A DNA stretch of 64,000 nt, from positions 269,545-333,544 of the forward strand of contig MNCI01002315.1 of the NCBI GenBank assembly GCA_015680685.1. Reading direction: 5' to 3'. The stretch is from Gnetum montanum. Its lineage: Eukaryota > Streptophyta > Gnetopsida > Gnetales > Gnetaceae. This document shows positions 1 through 11,935 of the stretch, piece after piece (position 1 is the stretch's first letter; each line of letters opens with the position of its first letter). The notes under the pieces are model-generated. The model searched no databases. It had not been told where the DNA came from and saw only the letters and a program-made list of their open reading frames with translations. Made by a program: the position numbers and the translations under genes.

Positions 1-430
1 CAACCATCATGCTTTGCAGGATGACCTGCAAAGAATGATAGAATGGGGCCAACTGGTGCTTGACATAGCAAGCCAATCCAACGCAGACGATGCCACCTAT
101 GTCATAAACTCCATTAGCATAGGTGGCAAGTCCAAACCCATGCAACAACCTTTTGTGATCTACGTGCCTCCTAGCAAGGCAAGGATTCCCTTAGCCTCCA
201 TAAGCAAGAGGTCCCCATTTGTTATCAAAGTGCCACCTTAGGCATTCACAATACCCTTTGTGGTCAAGGTCTCACAACAATAATCTACTAAGACATTAAA
301 CTGGCATGACACAGCAACAACAACTACTAAGCAACCTTTCGTCATCAAGGTGCCACAATAAGTTGGCCCTGCAACAACTCCTAAACCATCGTTTATCATA
401 AGGGTGCCACAACGTGATGGCCCCTCACCT
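1..430 (+). pseudogene. retroelement polyprotein scrap with PFVIxVP repeats
   Basis: An open frame (14-241, 75 residues) is followed by stop-broken sequence of the same character. The motif P-F-V-I-x-V-P recurs: residues 46-53 and 68-75 of the open frame, then degenerate versions near positions 257, 328 and 388. Similar spacer motifs occur between gag and protease in some plant Ty3 polyproteins, so I infer a retrotransposon remnant upstream of the LTR relic that ends at 1386. No protease or RT motif is visible. It could be an unrelated repetitive protein fragment. Confidence 0.3.
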
Positions 431-559
431 ACCTAACATCTAACAGTGGGCAACGTCTCGGTCCCTCCTCCTTTAAGGGCCAACCCCACTAGCAACCCAA
501 GTAGGCCTACCAAATGGTAATGCAAGAGGATGAACAAGTGCCTTGCAACCTCCATGGTC

Positions 560-1386
560 GAAGCAAAGGCCATAACCTCAATGCAGGGTTTGATCCATTA
601 ACGTGTACCCATTGATGGGGCACCCTGTTTTGCCTATAAATGTGCACCTACTCATTACATTTATGGCATAAGTTTTCATAGTTGTAGCAAAGCACTTGCA
701 GTTTTTGCATTTGAAAGTTAGAATATTTGTTGAGTGCCCACAGTAGGAGTCAAAGAGTGTATGGATCTTTATTCGAGCACTGTTGCACTTGAGCACTTCA
801 GTGTGCATAGTAATAAACATGAACTTTTCTGATAAACCTTGTAGCACTTGGACTAGATTAATTGATTTGCTTATGCAATTAATATTCAAGTAATTTCCTT
901 TAATGTTTTTGAGTAATTAAGTGATTAATTAAATATAGATTAAATAATAGCACATAAGTACGACCACTTTGAGCATACGTCTAACACATGGTAATCCTAG
1001 TAATGCTTAATGTTTGGTAACCCAGTAGCGTCGTACGTGTTTAGGATGTGTATAGCAAGTGGGAACATATGCTTATGTTAGGATTATTTAAGTATTAGTT
1101 AGTTTTTAGATTAATGTAGCCATTAAATTACTTTATTCTTTATTCTTGATTCTTGGGTAACTAAATCCATACAAGTGAAAATGATAAAAATCATATACCT
1201 CAATTACACTTAACCATACCCTTGAACTTTACAAGTGGAACTAGGAAGACAATGATTACAATAGTTAGTTTCACCTCCTAGAAGCTAGTGTACTTAGAGA
1301 GCTAAAGTTTACAGAATTTGACTAGATTGCTGAGTGAATGCTAATGATTTGTATGGTTGGGCGTAGGGTATACTTGCTACTCATCA
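560..1386 (+). repeat. degenerate family-B LTR, + orientation
   Basis: Landmarks of the family-B LTR (intact copies near 19475 and 49185) occur in the same order: a CCTATAAAT TATA-like box near 651, a TTTATTCGAG block near 767, a GGTAACCCAGTAGCGTCGTACG block near 1015, and the terminal GTATGGTTGGGCGTAGGG...CTCATCA ending at 1386. Many substitutions and indels mark it as old. The left edge is uncertain, and no TSD or partner LTR was found. Confidence 0.6.
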
Positions 1387-2437
1387 CTTAGTAGGATCTA
1401 CATCATTTGTGGAAGAAACTTTAGTAGTATTTGTAGTAGTTTAATTTTGATGTGCTTACATAGTCTTTTTTCATAACATAAAAGGAAATGAGTCAAACAT
1501 ATGATCCTCTCGATGACGATAGTAACATGACTTTGTAAGCTTGCAATAAACAACCTTATGTACATAATCAATTCCACGAGCACGTAGAAGAATTTTTTGC
1601 TTAAGTGAATTAAATTCTACTTCAATCATATATCGAATTCTATGAAACCCACTAACTGTAGTTAGGGTTTCAAAATGCTTGATTGGCCCAATCCAAGAGA
1701 TAATATTCCTTTGAACTTTTTTAAAAATCAATGGAAGATTCAACAATTCAACAAAACAAGGAACCCTTCAAAATTCAGGAGATGTTGGATTAAAAGAAGA
1801 AGTTCACTTTCGAATAATTAATAAAACATAATGATGATTGAAAATACTAATATCAAGGACCTTAGAAATCATCGTTGAATTAACAAATTCTACCAACAAA
1901 AATGAGGTTGACAGATAATGTGCATGGATAATATCCAAACTCAATCTTTTCAAACCAAATTTAAATAACTCAAAAAACTTGAAGAATGAGATAAATAATT
2001 TAGAATTTGCATAAAAATGTACCTTCCAAACATTTCTTAAGCAATAGATTCGTATAAATCATTAGGTAAATCATAGAATAATAAAGAAGTAATGGATTTG
2101 CTTGAAGGATTACCTATTAAATTAGGCGACATTGCATGTAGTTCTAAATAAACTTACTATAGAAATATTAGGTCCATTGAAAAAAATTAGATTTGTTGGA
2201 GAAATATCAAGATTGTTGAAAAAACTTAAGATCTTGACTCTACAAAGTAATACAAATATTTTTAAAAGCTTCTATTTTCTTTGGTTTCCTTATTAGCATT
2301 TGATTATTCTTATTGTTGATAGTAACTTGATTTATTCCAAATAAACTTCATATTATTTTTCCTATCATTAATTTTAACACATTTTTCTTTTCTTAGCATA
2401 TTTTTTCTTGACTAGAAAAGAACGAGCATTAAATAAA
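1387..2437. other. no gene recognised
   Basis: AT-rich sequence between two family-B LTR relics. Only short open frames without recognisable motifs are present. Confidence 0.5.
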
Positions 2438-3217
2438 TGATGTGTAGTGTAGTTACCCTGCATCGAACCATATAAATCACAAGCATTCATGCACGATTCG
2501 ATTGAATTACGTGGACTAGGACTAGTTAGATGCCTTAGATAGCCAAGTGCTAAGAGGCTAATTATTGTCTTCCTATTCACACTTGTGTGGCTTAAGTTGT
2601 ATGGTTAAGTGTGACCCAGGCATATGATTGTATTTTTTCTTATTAAAATATTATCCTAATTAATCTAAGTACATAAAAAGGATTTAATCTAGCCTAAGCA
2701 TGGTGTATCTATTTTTGATTTATCACACACATCTTGAATGTGTACTAACACTACTAGGTTATCAAGTGTTTCATTGTTAGGTACACCAAGTGATCCATGG
2801 ATTACTAAGTGTTGGTGTTCATGGTCAAAATCGATTGTACTCATGCTATTACACTAAGTGCGATCAAATAAAATATTTAAGTGATTGTATGAAAAGTAAA
2901 GAAACAATTAAAGTAAATGGTAAAAAATGAAATCAAAGTGCTAGGCTAAGTATTGCAATGAATAGAATAAATCTCAATTCCATTTCTATCATGCAAGTGT
3001 GTTTAGGTATAATAGGCACTTGAGTAAAACTCCATAGAATCTATTCAATTCACATAGTGGGCACTTGGTGAGAAAATTGCAAGAGTCTAGCTACGGAATG
3101 ATCAAAAGGTGCCATAAATATGGTAGGTCTACACATTTATATAGGTGTTTACGCAAATTGTGTCAATGTTGATGTGTACAACATCAACACCAATGCACAC
3201 CAAAACACTTCTCATCA
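2438..3217 (-). repeat. degenerate family-B LTR, - orientation
   Basis: It begins TGATGTGTAG and ends CTTCTCATCA, the inverted termini of family B. Inside are the reverse-strand landmarks: CATATAAATCACAAGC near 2469, the CACACACATCTTGAATGTG block near 2724, and a TATATAGG box near 3138. It is about 780 bp and strongly diverged from the copies at 49185 and 53865. The flanks (ATAAA and CAAAC) do not match, so I claim no TSD. Confidence 0.6.
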
Positions 3218-3800
3218 CAAACTATGCAATACAAATAGTATTGAAAATAAATACTACCTTTTCTTGAAATGTCATGCATTGGAGTACATTAAATATAGAT
3301 GAAATATTAGAATGTTGATTTATTCCAAATGTTAATAAAAAACACTCAAAGATAATTTTCTTGAGAGTGTTTTAAAAACTTAGGTAACAGATATATTTCT
3401 ATCCTGCAAACAACATGATAATTTTCTTAATTGTGTTTTAAAAATTATATATTGTGCAAAAAAACTGAATAAAATTTCAGTTTCACAACGGAACAGCAAA
3501 TTTTATATCCAAAAGAGGTTAGGAGAGCCTGGCTTAAAATATTAGTATCGGTAAATGGTGTTAAGACGCACAGAGGGTCAATATCCAGACTCTTTCCCTA
3601 CCATCTTAAAAAACGGTGGAACTGAAATCACGTTTTCAATTCTGGCATGCTCACGCTTGCTGCACTGCAGTAATGTCCAGATAAAACACGAAAAACATCA
3701 TCATTTTGGTAACCAAACAAACACATTCGTCGGGCCTGCGCACCTGATTCAAGCAATGAAATGAAATTGCTCAGGAAAGAAAGCGCGTTATTCCTGAATT
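3218..3800. other. no gene recognised; short internal repeat
   Basis: AT-rich up to about 3480. The phrase GATAATTTTCTT followed by GTGTTTTAAAAA occurs twice (near 3350 and 3416). The first copy is part of a small stem made by AACACTCA and TGAGAGTGTT. No coding signal is visible. Confidence 0.4.
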
Positions 3801-4295
3801 TTAAATCAATAGCTGTTTGAAAATCACATCAACGAAAACGACACCAGCAGAAGAAGCAACCTCCTCTTCGTAAACGGTGCCGCGATCTGGATACAAAACT
3901 GTAACAGGATATGCAGAGCTACCCTTGATGCTTGAATCCGAGAACGAATACGGCGAATAGGAAGAAGGAAGATCATTCAGGATGGAATCAGACGCAGACG
4001 CAGCCGCAGCCACGGGCGATGGCGCATCAGCATCAATTTCTGCATTAAGCAGAAGAAGAAGCAGCAGCAGCAGCAGAAGTTTCTGTTTCTGGTGCAACTC
4101 TGCACAAAGAGCCTTCCTTCTCGTGATGGTGCCTTCTTGACGACGATTCCGCTGGTGCGCGATCGGATTTTGCGAAGGCGATGGCAACGGCAATGGCGTG
4201 GAGCTGCGCGCGTGGCCAGAGTCAGCGGTCCTGCATATGAACAAAGGAGGACCTGCCGACGACGACGACGACGACGACGCAACCCTGGCCTCCAT
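3801..4295 (-). CDS. hypothetical 164-residue ORF in a GC-rich stretch
   Basis: A single open frame on the - strand lies in the only clearly GC-rich stretch of this part of the window. The protein starts with a serine run (about residues 7-13, from a GAC-type trinucleotide repeat), has a basic middle, an eleven-leucine run at about 73-83 (from a GCA-type repeat) that could act as a signal or membrane segment, then an Ala/Ser-rich acidic tail. I do not recognise a family. It is divergent to the translocator exons that start at 4492, so the stretch could instead be the promoter or 5' UTR of either strand's transcript. Trinucleotide repeats can hold a frame open by chance, so confidence is low. 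Confidence 0.25.
   Translation of the reverse strand: MEARVASSSSSSSAGPPLFICRTADSGHARSSTPLPLPSPSQNPIAHQRNRRQEGTITRRKALCAELHQKQKLLLLLLLLLLLNAEIDADAPSPVAAAASASDSILNDLPSSYSPYSFSDSSIKGSSAYPVTVLYPDRGTVYEEEVASSAGVVFVDVIFKQLLI
4050..4077. repeat. AGC/AGA trinucleotide microsatellite
   Basis: AGA units followed by six AGC units. Read on the - strand they encode the poly-leucine run of the hypothetical ORF. Confidence 0.8.
4257..4280. repeat. GAC trinucleotide microsatellite
   Basis: About eight GAC/CGA units. They encode a serine run in one frame of the - strand and an arginine run in another, which explains the overlapping artefact ORFs here. Confidence 0.85.
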
Positions 4296-4491
4296 CGCGC
4301 GTCTGCTGATTCGTCCTCTGATTTACATTTTGTTATGGTTCACCTTAAGTACGTGTTTGACGCTGTAACTGCTGCAACTTTCTGCCCTAATTTCGTCGCA
4401 GCACTTTTATTTGATCCGTGTATTTGTGCTTTGTTTTCGCGGTATCGTACTTTTTCCTGGTGCATTTGACATTTAAGTTTGTGTTTTTCAG

Positions 4492-4688
4492 GTACAATAA
4501 GTTGTTGCTGGGAGCACATATGGGGAATTATAGCTTGTTAGGGGAGCAGATGGGAAAGTTTCCTGCACCTCTGCTGATGATCTCCATTCACTTTTCCATG
4601 CAAGGCATTATCTCCAGATTAATTCTGCAGTTTTGTTATCCGGATTTGCGGCCTCAGCACATGACGTGGAGAGATTACTTCGCTAGGG
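4492..4688 (+). pseudogene. translocator exon 1 of 7 visible
   Basis: The acceptor is TTTTTCAG before 4492 and the donor is GTAAGA at 4689. It encodes YNKLLLG...GKFPAPLLM...SMQGIISRLILQF...MTWRDYFAR in one open frame, starting in phase 2 and leaving one G for the next exon. About ten residues (around AHMGNYSLLG) sit between YNKLLLG and EQMGKFP where the family normally has none. No upstream exon was recognised between 3800 and 4491. Confidence 0.8.
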
Positions 4689-5161
4689 GTAAGATCATGT
4701 TATTTGGGTTGTTTAAGACTCTCATTTCTTTTTTGCTTTCCCAAGTCATCCTTCTTCAATGAACAAAATACATAAGATAACAAGGAACTTGCTTAGATAT
4801 TTGGAAACCCCGACTGGCTACCCACATAATTCGATATCTTGAACATGAAGCAGTTTCAATGAATGAAAACAGTGGGAAAATTGCAAATTCCGTTCTGTGG
4901 TAAAATATGCCAAGGTATTTGAGATCAGATCACTAACCCCTGGTTCTCGTATGCCTTTTTTGGTGAAATTTAAAAAAAATAAAAAAAATTCGTCCATTTT
5001 GTTTCAGCATAGAATTCCTTTTAATATTTTCTTTAATTGTAGCGTTAGCATTTCAAAACATCATAAGCAAGCAATTTCTTCTCGATAAGTATGTTATGAT
5101 TTTGTAGTCCTCGGTTTTCATCTGTTTAAGCTACCAGCATGAACCAATGTAACTTGAACTG

Positions 5162-5412
5162 TAATATGGTGGTACATAGTAGGAGCATTTTCTGGTTGCA
5201 GTATCTGGTAATTCACCGACACAGTTGCCTTGGCAGAAACAGAAATCCACATCAGTTTTAAAATGCTCGCTATTTTTAAAATTTACACTATAATATGGTG
5301 ATACATGGTAGGAGCATTTTCAGGTTGCAGTATCTGGGAATTCACCCACAGAGTTGCGTTGGAAAAAATAGAAATCCACGAATTTTAAAATGTAGGCTAT
5401 TTTTAAAATTTA
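5162..5412 (+). repeat. 129-bp tandem duplication in intron
   Basis: Units 5162-5290 and 5291-5412 share the TAATATGGTG start, the GGTTGCAGTATCTGG block and the GCTATTTTTAAAATTTA end, with roughly ten percent mismatches by eye. Confidence 0.75.
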
Positions 5413-7731
5413 TTGTTTGGAACAAGTTGAAATAGTATAGGAACTTGAACAAATATTATACTTTAACAGCATTTGGATGTTTCTCTTTATTCTATTGCAT
5501 TTTGAAATCATTATATATGTATGAAAAAGACATTTGAGAGTTTCATTGCTTCATTGATGGTACTTTCACTGCTTTAGTGAGAATAACAATAGATAGCTTT
5601 GTTGCTTTGGCCATTTATATTGTGCCGATGCTTTAAAACCAGCGATAAATGACTTTGCCTTGTAAATTTAAGATGCAAGAAATAAGCACGTAACTAAAAG
5701 TCCCAGTTGAGCAGCAGAAAACTATAAAAGTTAACATATCCTTATCCAACAATGGGATGTAATCTTTAAATGGACAAATGAACAGAACATAGTGTAAAAG
5801 AAGTTAAAATATTTTGATGACATATTAGCGCATACATGAATTTGAAAAATTTTCTTAGATGCTGCAAACACTATTGCCATCAATTAAAAGACTATTGTAG
5901 AACAGCAAGCAATTATGATGGTACCAAAAATAAAAATAAATAAATGCTTGCATGGATTAGAGTTAAAGTTAAAGAGCTCTAAATCAAAGCAAGTAAATAT
6001 ATGTGATATGATTGCAAGACATGAAACCATTGTTGAAGGGATTCAACTATGTGAAAACTTTATATGAATTGATGAAGGAACAAGAGAAAATGAAGAGAAC
6101 TTTGAATATCTGATTTGCAAAGGTTCTTGAAACTAAAGATGAAAATATATTTGCAGTTAATGATATCATGAAAAAAGTACATATATTAGTACATCGATTT
6201 GTTGATGCTTATCATAGCAAATAGAAAGGCAATAGACTATGTCATATTGTTGTGAAATTTTGCAACTCAACTGCTTGAGGAACAGTTTGGCTTAATCGTA
6301 GCAACTTGATAGGATAAAAATGGGATAAATGAACATATGATGTGATAAGAGCTTGCATAGAAAAGAGAAGAATGGAAAAATGTAAAAGCAACACAAGTAA
6401 AGGGAAAAATAGCCTTTCTTGGATGCAAAGTACATTGTTGTATTCAATGATGAGTTTTTTTGTTTTCCCAAAAAATACCTAAACACTGTTATGGATTTAT
6501 GAATATAGACAGTAGCACTGCAGAGTAATTGACTGCACTGTATAGCATTGATTTGTTTTAATGATTTTGATATTTTTAGAGTTGCTAAAGCTTGGGAAGA
6601 GGAGGATTCTGAAAATTTTGACTTACCTGATTTTATTATAATAAAATCAATGTGTTAGATTTAATAAATGAGAAAGATTGTTAGGTGGACTATCTTGCAT
6701 CTATAGAAAAAGATTTAGAAAATAATCAATCTAGATAAAATTGACAAGCAAAAAAAATATATGTGGTTGAAGATTATAACTGTTTTTTGTCTCTTGCTTT
6801 CTGTTACTTTCAGCTTAGCAATGAGACATATTATGCAAAGTCAAGAAAATTAAGAAAATTTCAATATTTAGAAAGAGATATTGCAGAACTTATATCACAG
6901 AAAAAATCTATATATGTGATGACTTTAATACCAGGTGTCAAATATGGTTGGTACACCATAAGCTTTATTATTACCATTTTTGGGGGGAATATTAGAGAAA
7001 CTAGCAGCAGGGTTTAATTCTAGTGACCAATAAAGGAATTTACGTTACTAGCTTATTTAAGTTTTGAGTTTTGAGGTCTGAGACTAGACTTCAACAGTCT
7101 TCTGTAACTTTCGATAATCTTCAATCTTGTAGTGCACCACTACTACATTCTTCATTGTGTTACATTTGTCATGCATTTCCTCTGCATCATTTTGTGATAA
7201 TAGTTTCCATGGATGACATTTGCTATATGAACCAAGATTGTGTTGAAACTCTACGTCCTTTATCTGTATCAATTAGTTATGTCCATAGTTTGTTCACATT
7301 CTGTAACTTATAGAGGATGGAATGAAGTAAACACATCTTATATAGACTTATTCAGAATAGAGTTAATTTTAGGGGTTTCCGTACTTGCAAACCTTGAAAC
7401 TCTAACATGCCTAATGAAAACGTTGTGTAAAAATGTATTAGAAGCATGGTGTTATTTATTTCATTCATAGAATGTACAATCCATGGTTTAATCATGGTAG
7501 TTATAGTTTTGTTGCATATGATGACAGCATGATCAGAGTATGGTACACTGATTATAGGAATTCTCTATGGGTTCATGTTGATTGAGTATTGAGCCTTGAA
7601 AATATTCGTGTTCAAAATTGATCCGGTCATCTTAGTTTTTTTTAGCTTTCTAAGTTTAGGAATTTTAATATATTTGATTTGCACTTTGACATGTAGTTTT
7701 TTGATCCACTAACGTTATTATTTTTAATTAG

Positions 7732-7817
7732 TTGTGCCAACTGCAGTTGCTACTGCACTGGATATTGATTTAAGCAATGCTTCTCTTGTTTTCATCACTA
7801 TTACCTTTGTGACTATG
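7732..7817 (+). pseudogene. translocator exon 2 of 7 visible
   Basis: Acceptor TTAATTAG, donor GTAAAT. It completes the split valine codon and encodes VPTAVATALDIDLSNASL followed by VFITITFVTM, a conserved transmembrane hairpin of the family. It ends on a codon boundary. Confidence 0.8.
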
Positions 7818-7927
7818 GTAAATATTTTTCCTTTCTTCCTGGTTCAACTATCTGACATAGACTTGACGTATTGTTACCTTTGCAAAGCAATCAATTTCTC
7901 TAATTATTGTTTAGTGTTGATTGGCAA

Positions 7928-7977
7928 TGTAAATCTTCAGCTCTAGTGTTTCTCCTGATATTTGCTTTTCTCTTCAA
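7928..7977 (+). pseudogene. translocator exon 3, both splice sites lost
   Basis: The 16 codons read CKSSALVFLLIFAFLF, matching the family's CKS-A-P-I-FLLLFAFAF segment and filling exactly the gap between exons 2 and 4. The bases before it are CAATG rather than an AG acceptor. The bases after it are TTCAACTAAG where the expected boundary would be TTCAG followed by GTAAG. The usually conserved proline is leucine. Skipping the exon shifts the frame into exon 4. Confidence 0.7.
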
Positions 7978-8289
7978 CTAAGCTCAATTTCCATTTTCCC
8001 CTAATTTTTTAATGAGATTGTAGAATTTGGTTAACTCTACTTATCTGATAATTATGGCCAACATTGTTTTCCTTGCAGTAAGAATAGGGCTGGAATGTTA
8101 ATCCATTATTTATTTTTACTTTTATAATCTGTGGTTTTGTTTAATGTATTGTTTAGACTTGTTTCTTCCACTATATATTTACGCTTTCTGAGTGTTATTA
8201 TATTTTCAACACATGTAGGAATTATATTTCTGCATATACGTTGGTGATAACTGAAAAATATAATAGTTACCAATTTGGTCCTCACGCAG

Positions 8290-8357
8290 GTTGGAAACAC
8301 CAAGCATAAAGCTTTTAGGAATCATTCTTGTCATATCATTTGGAATAATGTTGACAG
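8290..8357 (+). pseudogene. translocator exon 4 of 7 visible
   Basis: Acceptor CACGCAG, donor GTGTTG. It encodes (R)LETPSIKLLGIILVIS then FGIMLT and ends with one G, so it needs an AG from exon 3 to complete its first arginine codon. Confidence 0.8.
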
Positions 8358-11300
8358 GTGTTGATGTCTTTTCTTTTCATTCTTGTATTGGTTTTTAATC
8401 TTTGCATATGTTTCTTAAAATTGCATTTTATCTATTTTTGTAATGGATGCTTCATTTGGCAAGTTAAGCAATTCTAATCTGATTCTAAAAAGTACAAATG
8501 TCATTTGTTAATGATACATCAATTTTGAGGAGTGCCAAACTGAGGGGCATAATTCTCCCATGCAACATTTCAGACACGGTATATTCTAAAGATTAACTTG
8601 AACACACTAGTTCGTTGCCACCAATTTTTGAGCTCCTTGCATCACACGTTGTTACCAACACCTGATGCATTACAAGTAGGAAAATGTACTGATAAAGCAA
8701 TAATAAATTCATCATTTTTAAATACTCACAAATTAAAACTACAATAATTAATCTATCCGAGTTATATTTAGTTGTGATATGTTTATTTCCACTTGGTCAG
8801 AAAACATGTGAAACTGGAAGCAACTGCACAAGAATCTCTTTTTATTGAGACATCATTCAAGTTATAATTGAGTTCAATAAAATAAATGAATAAATAAGTA
8901 TTCTTTTATTTATTTTACAAAGCTGGACCATGTTGCCTATTTTATTTCTATGTTGTATTTGCAAATTGTTTAACTTTTCTTTCATGAAAATATGACTTTG
9001 GTCTATGTTTAAGTTGCCTTTTCTATTTTCTAATTGCTCATACAAGTTGAATTACATATCACCAATTTTTCATTCAAATTTTGCAGAAAATTTCCTAATT
9101 TGTTTCCAATTTACTTTGGTTTGTGTGGATCTGTTATAATGCTTCCCATTGATTTTCTATGTTTCATGAAAATTTTTAAATAGTTTTTGTAATGGCCTGG
9201 GGTGAATTTATTTCCTTTATTTTCTTTCTTTTCCTTATAAACCTTTTATTTTTGTTTTTGTGAGGAGATGATGTTTTGTTAAAAAAAAAATTTGTTTTGC
9301 TTACGTCAGTGGAGGATGTGTTAATGCATTGTGTTAAGGCACCTATAAGTGGATTTTTTTTTTCTTTTTTCTTTTTATTTCCTTGTGGGCTGGGGAAGCC
9401 GACAAACAAACTTATTTTTCTTCTTTGCATCCCTTGTTTGCTGGCTCAACTTTGTTAGATTTTTGCCATGAATTTAATATTGAGTGTGCTCTAACCTCCT
9501 TCAGTGATTTGTAGTATGTTGTTTTTAGCACCATGGGTCTCCAACTTTAATCATATGGAAGGGATCTTGAGTCACAAGTATATCTTTGTATGCTAGGCGA
9601 GCTTCAAGCATCACACGTCTCAATTCGTGGATACTTAACTTCTTCTGTCAGACATCAGAGTATTCACAGCATTGAGCACCTTGACATGGCCCTATTGTTG
9701 CCTCTGTGGGAGGATTAGCTAGGTCTAAGAAATTGGATGAAGGTATTGGCTGAGGGTGCAAATGTAGATGCTGTGTTGAGAGGTCCACGAAGGATCATAG
9801 AAATTGAGCTCATTGAGATGAGAGTAGGGTTGGAAACCACTAATACTAATAGAATATTCCATTCCAAGGAGTTGGAAAAGAGTCAAGAGGAGGTATAATG
9901 GTTAAGGACAAAACTTTGAGATTTTAGATTATTGGTTTCAACACCATCCATAGTGACACTAGAAGTTTCTATTCAAAAACTGAAAGAAAACATTTTTAAA
10001 GAGATAAAATGAAGGGCAAATTTTTAAAGAAGTGCTTAAAAATAAGATTAAAAATGACATCTCGTCATAGCATGGAAGAGGAAATGTAGTGAGAAAGAGA
10101 AAATCGTGGTGGAACTCTCGTAGAAGGTAGCCAGGTTGAAAGGCAAAGCTAAAATAATCCATAAGTTCAGAGATATGTGGTGTTGTATGCATAAAAAATT
10201 GATAGAATCTCAGGAGTGAACTTGTGGAATGGGTCACAAAAGAGAGACATGAACTCATTAGGATTCAGGTGATTTGAGTAACTTACTTGAAATGTGGAGC
10301 TTGGTTAATTGAGAAAGTTGGTAAGGTTCATAGATGAAAGGTAAATGCGAGAACAAAAAGAAGTCAAGGAGAGGTGGCAAACTTTGAGAACCAAGTTATG
10401 GAAGCCGAAGAGGATGTGGACACCAAAAGAAAAAGATGCTTGTACATGGTTGGTGTTAAGAATTGACATGTTTATCGACCTCAACGTGTAATCTTGAAGT
10501 TAAATATGTATAACCATCACTATTTACATAACTAAATAAACAATTTGTTAGTTTCTAAATGAAGGGATGTAACACCCTGTTCGTAGGGAGCAAGAGCTAG
10601 CACCAAAAGCCCCCAAAATGTTGGCTGAAAAATGCAAGGATGACATTTTTTTAACAGCAAGCATACCAGCATTGACAACAAGCATTTCAGCATAAAATGT
10701 AAATTATAAACTCAGAGAATTATCTAATGCAAATACTAGCCCAAGGATCTAGGAGGAAGAGAATGCTAATATGACGATTGACATCTTTTGATATACACAA
10801 TGCATCTAAGTGCAATACAAATGTCAAAACAACGAAGCTTGGAATCATATCCAAAGCTTTCTAGTTCAACTACAAGCAAATTTATTCAACCATTTTAGCT
10901 TAATAGTCTTAAATTATGCACAGCCAAATATAATTAGTCATATGGAGAGTTCAGCTGTAGGAAAACATAGTATTCATAATATAGGTAGTTTGCAATAGAA
11001 GAAAACTATTGCAACCATATTGATTTCTTTCCTGTAACAGTGATACAAAAGCTTTAACTTCTCATACAAGATGTACATGAGCCAAAAGTTGAAGATCTAT
11101 CTTAGAATGTCATATTCCAATTCTTCCAACATGTTGCCTGCATCTTAGATTTTAGTTTCAACCAGTACTAATTTTTTGAAATAAAAGACAATCATGAAAA
11201 ACAAACAGCCACTATAAAAATCTATGCAAGACTCTGCCAACATGGAGTACAGATCTGTATTTTCTTTTTCTGATTTAAAGATCAAACTCAAATTTTTCTC

Positions 11301-11765
11301 AAACCATAAAAGTACATCTGATCCTGTTCATCAACAAATGTATTTAGCCAAATAGATGGGCACAAGAAAGATATAAATTAGTAATCTCAGATCTATTCAA
11401 TGGCATAATAATATTTTCTATTTTTCCAGCAACACACAATACAATATCATCTCAATTAAACTCTTCTAAGTTGAAATTTTATAAGGCACACTACTAAAAT
11501 TTAATTAAACTATCTGATATTCCAACAACAGAGAATAGAAAAATCACCAATGTTACAATCATAAATTAATACTCTAGATTTCTCCTACTCCATTGGACTC
11601 ATAAAATTAGACTTGAGAAGGTATACCAATAGGAATCAATATTCAGATCCAAGGATTAAGCATTCAAAGGGGATCATCAAGCCAATTCCAACAAGAAATT
11701 AAGAATTCAACAATTCTTTAGATTTGAGAAATTCAACAATTCAATTGTCTTACCACTTTCTAAAA

Positions 11766-11935
11766 ATGAGGTGTTAGCCTAGTGGTAAGACTCTTGATTT
11801 GGACACTGTCATTGGGTTGATTCTGGGGGGCACTACTCATTTATAAACTTCTATATATCTTGGGATGTACCTAAGTTTTAATTATTTTGGGTTTCAACAA
11901 CCTCCCTCACTTTCTGCTGGCGATATCAATCCTCA
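11766..11935 (+). mobile_element. tRNA-derived SINE-like segment
   Basis: A pol III box A (TTAGCCTAGTGG, 11774-11785) is followed about 30 bp later by a box-B-like GGGTTGATTCT (11814-11824), spacing typical of tRNA genes and tRNA-derived SINEs. No acceptor stem or anticodon arm can be folded convincingly, so I do not call a tRNA gene. The right end is a guess and no TSD is claimed. Confidence 0.4.

Noticed and set aside
9500-10480. Coding-looking stretch (for example NWMKVLAEGANVDAVLRG) in the long intron
   Set aside because: It is stop-broken, matches no domain I can name, and lacks flanking repeats. It may be an unrecognised retroelement scrap.
11774-11830. tRNA gene
   Set aside because: Boxes A and B are present, but no acceptor stem or anticodon arm folds; SINE-like is the better reading.
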